A stretch of 8,576 bases of DNA, taken from Puniceicoccales bacterium. Its GTDB lineage: Bacteria > Verrucomicrobiota > Verrucomicrobiia > Opitutales > JAIRKQ01. The notes beneath the pieces are model-generated. The model was not told the origin of the DNA. It did not search any database and saw only the letters and a list, made by a program, of their open reading frames with translations. The translations under genes were made by a program, and so were the position numbers. Shown here in pieces: positions 5,638-8,576 of the stretch. Every line of letters starts with the position of its first letter. Within the stretch, counting starts at the first letter, position 1. Where the stretch lies: NCBI GenBank assembly GCA_031288455.1, contig JAITRI010000041.1, forward strand, positions 1-8,576, in the 5' to 3' direction.

Positions 5638-7218
5638 GTGACTATTGGAAAATCGCACGGTCTAAGTTTGAGCGGGATTCGCATTTCGTCAGCCATTGGC
5701 ACAAAAAATCCCAAAAGTATCAGCAATGGCAAGGCGGATTCAGTCGTCTACAAAAACGGCATTCCTGCTGGAGTAAATTGTTCCTCCATTAGCACCAGAG
5801 CAACACAGCAGACTGTGGCAAATGTCGCCACAAGAACGACGAGGGCGCCAACTCCACACTGTCAAGCAACGAAAAAAAGAACTGCACAACTACAGGCGAA
5901 TACGCGGACAGCTGCCACAAAAACTCCCATTCCCGTAGCAACGGGCAAAAATGCTAAAGCAGTTAACAGTACTGCGGCACATAAAAAAATTACAACACAA
6001 CCCGCACCGACAGCAGCTGGCAAAAAAAATTCGAGCACTGTCTCCCTCTCAAATAGCACCACGGCCACAGCAAGCACCGCCATCTCCAAAGACACTGCAA
6101 AAGTAATCGAAAAAGATCCACTTTTGCTGGCAACTGCTTCGATTTTGCACAGTGAAAACTTTACGCCCGGCATGCTGTTCAACAGTTCTAATTTTACAAA
6201 TGGAAGCAACGTATTCGATATTGCGGAGTGTATCAAAAATAATGCCGATGCATTTTCCGGCATAGAAAATTTCAAAAATAATGAAAAAATCATTTTGGAA
6301 ATGGCCAGTTTTGCAATCACGCTAAGGGATGATGAATTTAAACCAGACTATGCAGAACAATTCATTGGATATCGACTGGAGATCCGTACCAAATGCAACT
6401 TAAATGATCTCAACGGTATTATACCTGAAACAAACGAACCCACAGAATCGGCAAATGCATGCATGGATGCATTTACTAAAATCTGCCAAGAAAAAATTAA
6501 GTCTGGCTTTGATGCGCGTAAATTTTTCGAAAGTTATTTCCAGAGCTCTTTTGGTGAGGCAGATGGGAAAGAACTTGCTTTCAGGAGTCTAATCACAAAA
6601 GCTAGAAACATTCCAGATGATGAATATGCATGGTTTGCGTCCGACGACATAGATCCGAAGGTTATTACAGAAGAACAATTGAAAAATTTGCTGACTATGC
6701 ACGGCATAACTGAAAAGGAGGCCATGGTGGCTTTGGCTGCATTTCATGCGCTTTCCATGGAAATGCTAAAACACATGAATATTCCTGGAAAAACTGAAGA
6801 TAATAGTCACATCTATATTTCGCGCGCGGAAGAAGCCTCCATCATGGATAAATACGACATTACAACTGCATCCACTCCCGACGAAACGAAGAAGATGATG
6901 CGCACGTCTCTTGTGTGTACCTGTGCCGGGACTTTTGCATCGCAATTTGGAACAGCATGTACGCTCTATAAAGTGCCTCCTCATCTGGTGTTGGGTGGAT
7001 ATTTCGTTCCAGGATTGGGATGGACCACCAATAACACGGTAATGTTTATTCCACATAACGTGCCATTCACTCTTGTCGGACACTACAAAGAAGGTCTCAA
7101 GCGTGATCACGCACGCAGCTCCAATACAGAAATTGACACAATTTTGAGCCCAATATTTAGAGTGTTTCGCCAGTACGACGATGAAGGCAAACTGCAATGC
7201 GGAAGCATACAAGAGTAG
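5638..7218 (+). CDS. unrecognised protein with long Thr/Ala/Lys/Ser linker
   Basis: No family recognised. The frame is open from 5581; the first usual start is GTG 5638 (526 residues), the next GTG 5815, and the first ATG only at 6172. Residues about 51-160 are a low-complexity linker rich in Thr, Ala, Lys, Ser and Pro; residues 160-526 look globular. The globular part is acidic and helical at first (GIENFKNNEKIILEMASFA; 'EEQLKNLLTMHGITEKEAM'), and near 425-485 turns to beta-like and Gly/aromatic sequence (LVCTCAGTF, GGYFVPGLGW, MFIPHNVPFTLVGHY). It has several Cys (194-200, 253, 275, 283, 427, 429, 441, 521). No clear signal peptide or membrane helix. Its later part looks more AT-rich than mnmE by eye. 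A cell-surface or secreted protein is a guess from the linker. The start codon is uncertain; the reading frame is secure. Confidence 0.75.
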   Translation: MTIGKSHGLSLSGIRISSAIGTKNPKSISNGKADSVVYKNGIPAGVNCSSISTRATQQTVANVATRTTRAPTPHCQATKKRTAQLQANTRTAATKTPIPVATGKNAKAVNSTAAHKKITTQPAPTAAGKKNSSTVSLSNSTTATASTAISKDTAKVIEKDPLLLATASILHSENFTPGMLFNSSNFTNGSNVFDIAECIKNNADAFSGIENFKNNEKIILEMASFAITLRDDEFKPDYAEQFIGYRLEIRTKCNLNDLNGIIPETNEPTESANACMDAFTKICQEKIKSGFDARKFFESYFQSSFGEADGKELAFRSLITKARNIPDDEYAWFASDDIDPKVITEEQLKNLLTMHGITEKEAMVALAAFHALSMEMLKHMNIPGKTEDNSHIYISRAEEASIMDKYDITTASTPDETKKMMRTSLVCTCAGTFASQFGTACTLYKVPPHLVLGGYFVPGLGWTTNNTVMFIPHNVPFTLVGHYKEGLKRDHARSSNTEIDTILSPIFRVFRQYDDEGKLQCGSIQE

Positions 7219-7284
7219 CGTAATTTAATCCAAAAACAGTTGATTCTGAGGAGTTATTGCCTAGTGTAGGTTGCCTTTTCGAAA

Positions 7285-7290
7285 AAGGAG
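7285..7290 (+). promoter_or_regulatory. strong Shine-Dalgarno site deciding the ATG at 7296
   Basis: AAGGAG ends 5 nt before the ATG at 7296 in an A-rich context. It is the only textbook ribosome binding site in the window and favours this ATG over the TTG at 7257, which has its own closer AGGAG (7249-7253). Confidence 0.8.
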
Positions 7291-7295
7291 AAAAA

Positions 7296-7667
7296 ATGGA
7301 AACCGCTAATAATAATATTCACTATTTAAATTTGCAAAGTGCGACGTGGAGGGAATTTAATACACAGGGATATTTCACTGCGTTGGATCTAGAAATTGAC
7401 GGAAAACACATGCATCTTTTCGAGTTGAATCGTTCGCACATTAGGGACGGGTTTATTCCAGTGCCCGTTCATAGCAAAACGGATTGGAAGTCAATCTTGC
7501 CGGAGGTTGTATTGGACGAGAGAATTGCCAAAAAGCATGGATTCCGAACGAATAGATTGAAAGGCGTCATTAATGATCCGAGAATAGTAAAGCTTGCCGG
7601 TGAATTTTGGGAAGCCGTCAACAGCGGAGGATTCGTTGCCGACAAAAAGGTTTATCCGGCGGAATGA
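7296..7667 (+). CDS. unrecognised 123-residue protein
   Basis: No family recognised. The product looks like a small soluble mixed alpha/beta protein without signal peptide, membrane segment or Cys: a strand-rich first half (FTALDLEIDGKHMHLFEL, then FIPVPVHS) followed by helices (LDERIAKKHGF, IVKLAGEFWEAVNSGG). The start is fixed by an excellent Shine-Dalgarno site; an upstream TTG at 7257 would add 13 residues. It lies 77 bp after the 526-residue gene on the same strand, so co-transcription is possible, though TTGATT (7239-7244) and TAGTGT (7261-7266) could be a weak promoter. Ends with a TGA stop. Its good translation signal suggests real expression, perhaps at high level. Confidence 0.7.
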   Translation: METANNNIHYLNLQSATWREFNTQGYFTALDLEIDGKHMHLFELNRSHIRDGFIPVPVHSKTDWKSILPEVVLDERIAKKHGFRTNRLKGVINDPRIVKLAGEFWEAVNSGGFVADKKVYPAE

Positions 7668-7906
7668 AAGTCGCCTTGGAGGCATGTAATCGCCGACAGG
7701 CGTCTAAAGTGTCACCTGTGTCTTTTGAGTGCTGCGCCCAAAGCTGGAAAAAGGGCCAATAGTTTTTTTGCGCCATGGAAGATTGCGTGTCAATGCTACA
7801 AACCGAGGTTGCAATGTGGACAGTGTGACACATGGATCAGTATGGCAGCTCCGATTATCCCAGACGTCTCCACTTCCCAGATATTTCACGGTGCATGCAG
7901 CCGCTA
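7668..7906. other. convergent intergenic region, 239 bp
   Basis: No convincing gene or RNA. Small hairpins lie at 7691-7702 (CGCC/GGCG, 4-nt loop) and 7696-7719 (ACAGGCG against CACCTGT, one mismatch) followed by GTCTTTT, a possible weak terminator for the 123-residue gene. A T7 run sits at 7763-7769 without a good stem. A minus-strand frame open across 7704-7943 overlaps the end of the partial gene in another frame and could be a displaced C-terminus, but this is unproven. Confidence 0.4.
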
Positions 7907-8576
7907 TCACCGGGGCGAGCACTTCTGTTTTTGCTCCAAACAATGGTCCAGTTTGGCCACATCATTGGAAACGTTCTTTTCAGTTTTGATAAGTTTTTCC
8001 CACGCTTTCTCAGCATTTTCCCATGCCTGTGGATTATCTTTCTGCAGTTCAGCAATTTTTTGCATTGCCATCGCCGCATCGCGCATTGCTCCATACTGCA
8101 AGGACCTTTCTGCTAATTTATAGAACTTTGCGGCCTTGCCGTTGTAATCTGCGCATTTGCCAAATGCCCCTATTGTATCTTTAATGCCTGACTTCCTGCC
8201 GTTGCATTTTTCCAAAAGACACGCGCCATAGTTGTCATATTTTTCGGCAATCTTTTTCCATGTGTCACAAATTGTGTCTATTTTACTTTTGATTGAATCG
8301 ATGGCAGATCGCCAATTGACGAATTTTGCTAAAAACATCGCAATGTGCGCCGTTGCAAGAAATATTTTTTCGACAACACCAATATTTCCCTCAGCTTCCA
8401 ACTGTCTGACATTCAAAGCCTTGTTTTCTGTATGTGCGCCGCTGCTTTGCCCCAGTGAAAATCCCTGAGCGCCGGATTCTACGTGCACTGGCTGGGCGTT
8501 TCCGAATGTTTCTTTTGTGCCGCTGATATTGTCTTTGAGACCACCGCAGTCACCAATGCCGTTGAAAAATTCACAC
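7907..8576 (-). CDS. unrecognised helix-rich Cys-containing protein, N-terminus cut by window edge
   Basis: The frame is open to the right edge, so the start lies outside the window; 222 residues are visible. A GTG at 8488 exists but the frame continues upstream of it without a stop, beginning CEFFNGIGDCGGLKDN, so I treat the gene as 5' partial. After a Gly/Ser-rich first 55 residues comes a hydrophobic segment (VVEKIFLATAHIAMFLAKFV, visible residues 67-86), then a long amphipathic helical region with Lys/Glu/Ala-rich helices (about 88-210) containing Cys pairs near 103, 119, 124, 141 and 212-219. No enzyme motif is seen. The helical pattern and Cys would suit an envelope-spanning or exported structural protein, but I cannot name a family. 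The frame ends with a TGA at 7907. Confidence 0.7.
   Translation of the reverse strand, partial: CEFFNGIGDCGGLKDNISGTKETFGNAQPVHVESGAQGFSLGQSSGAHTENKALNVRQLEAEGNIGVVEKIFLATAHIAMFLAKFVNWRSAIDSIKSKIDTICDTWKKIAEKYDNYGACLLEKCNGRKSGIKDTIGAFGKCADYNGKAAKFYKLAERSLQYGAMRDAAMAMQKIAELQKDNPQAWENAEKAWEKLIKTEKNVSNDVAKLDHCLEQKQKCSPR

Noticed and set aside
5409..5732. Minus-strand frame of about 96-107 codons after mnmE
   Set aside because: It overlaps the mnmE 3' end on the opposite strand by 58 bp, lacks a good start (TTG or an unsupported ATG) and shows no motif. It also covers the promoter of the plus-strand gene.
5463..5792. GTG-initiated plus frame overlapping the mnmE stop as GTGA
   Set aside because: The overlap looks like translational coupling, but residue composition (many His, Trp, Arg, Cys) is unlike a real protein, and it runs through the promoter and into the 526-residue frame.
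5862..6320. Hydrophobic minus-strand frame of 152 codons
   Set aside because: It is the antisense of the Thr/Ala/Lys-rich linker and adjacent globular coding sequence; such codons read as hydrophobic residues on the opposite strand. The plus frame is three times longer and continuous.
7725..8123. Cys/Ser-rich plus-strand frame
   Set aside because: Mostly antisense to the partial helical protein, with a TTG start lacking a ribosome binding site.
1..8576. CRISPR array, insertion sequence or phage genes
   Set aside because: No regularly spaced repeats, transposase or integrase motifs, or terminal repeats with target duplications were found.

Overview
The window reads as bacterial chromosome using the standard genetic code, with roughly balanced base composition (estimated by eye). 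Four genes belong to recognisable families: peptide deformylase (def, minus strand), a DEDDy 3'-5' exonuclease of the RNase D/WRN type, translation initiation factor IF-1 (infA) and the tRNA-modifying GTPase MnmE (mnmE). The rest is unrecognised: a repeat-bearing multi-pass membrane protein, a secreted protein with an SH3-like region and a degenerate NlpC/P60-like region, a 526-residue protein with a long Thr/Ala/Lys/Ser linker, a 123-residue orphan, and the end of a helix-rich, Cys-containing protein cut by the right edge. A proteobacterium fits, perhaps a host-associated alphaproteobacterium with many lineage-specific secreted or membrane proteins. That placement is inference and weak; no rRNA or clear phylogenetic marker is present.

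Layout. Positions 1-303 hold no convincing gene but contain three palindromes, including a 21-bp near-perfect hairpin. def (304-876, minus) is divergent from the exonuclease (925-1557, plus) across 48 bp. The exonuclease converges on the membrane protein (1575-2519, minus), and both stop codons lie in the arms of one small hairpin. The secreted NlpC-like protein (2638-3615, minus) is divergent from infA-mnmE (3818-5466, plus), which overlap by 19 nt and are probably co-transcribed. After a non-coding gap with a good sigma70-type promoter comes the 526-residue gene (5638-7218, plus), then the 123-residue gene (7296-7667, plus). That gene converges on the partial minus-strand gene (7907-8576) across 239 bp.

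Functional themes. def, infA and mnmE serve translation: N-terminal deformylation, initiation, and wobble-uridine modification. The exonuclease suggests RNA or DNA end processing. The other genes look like cell-envelope or exported proteins of unknown role. The most interesting points are the probable pseudoenzyme in 2638-3615 (Ala where the NlpC/P60 catalytic Cys should be), the 26-residue repeat fused to a membrane domain, the IF-1 with a basic C-terminal extension overlapping mnmE, and the near absence of Shine-Dalgarno motifs except before the 123-residue orphan.
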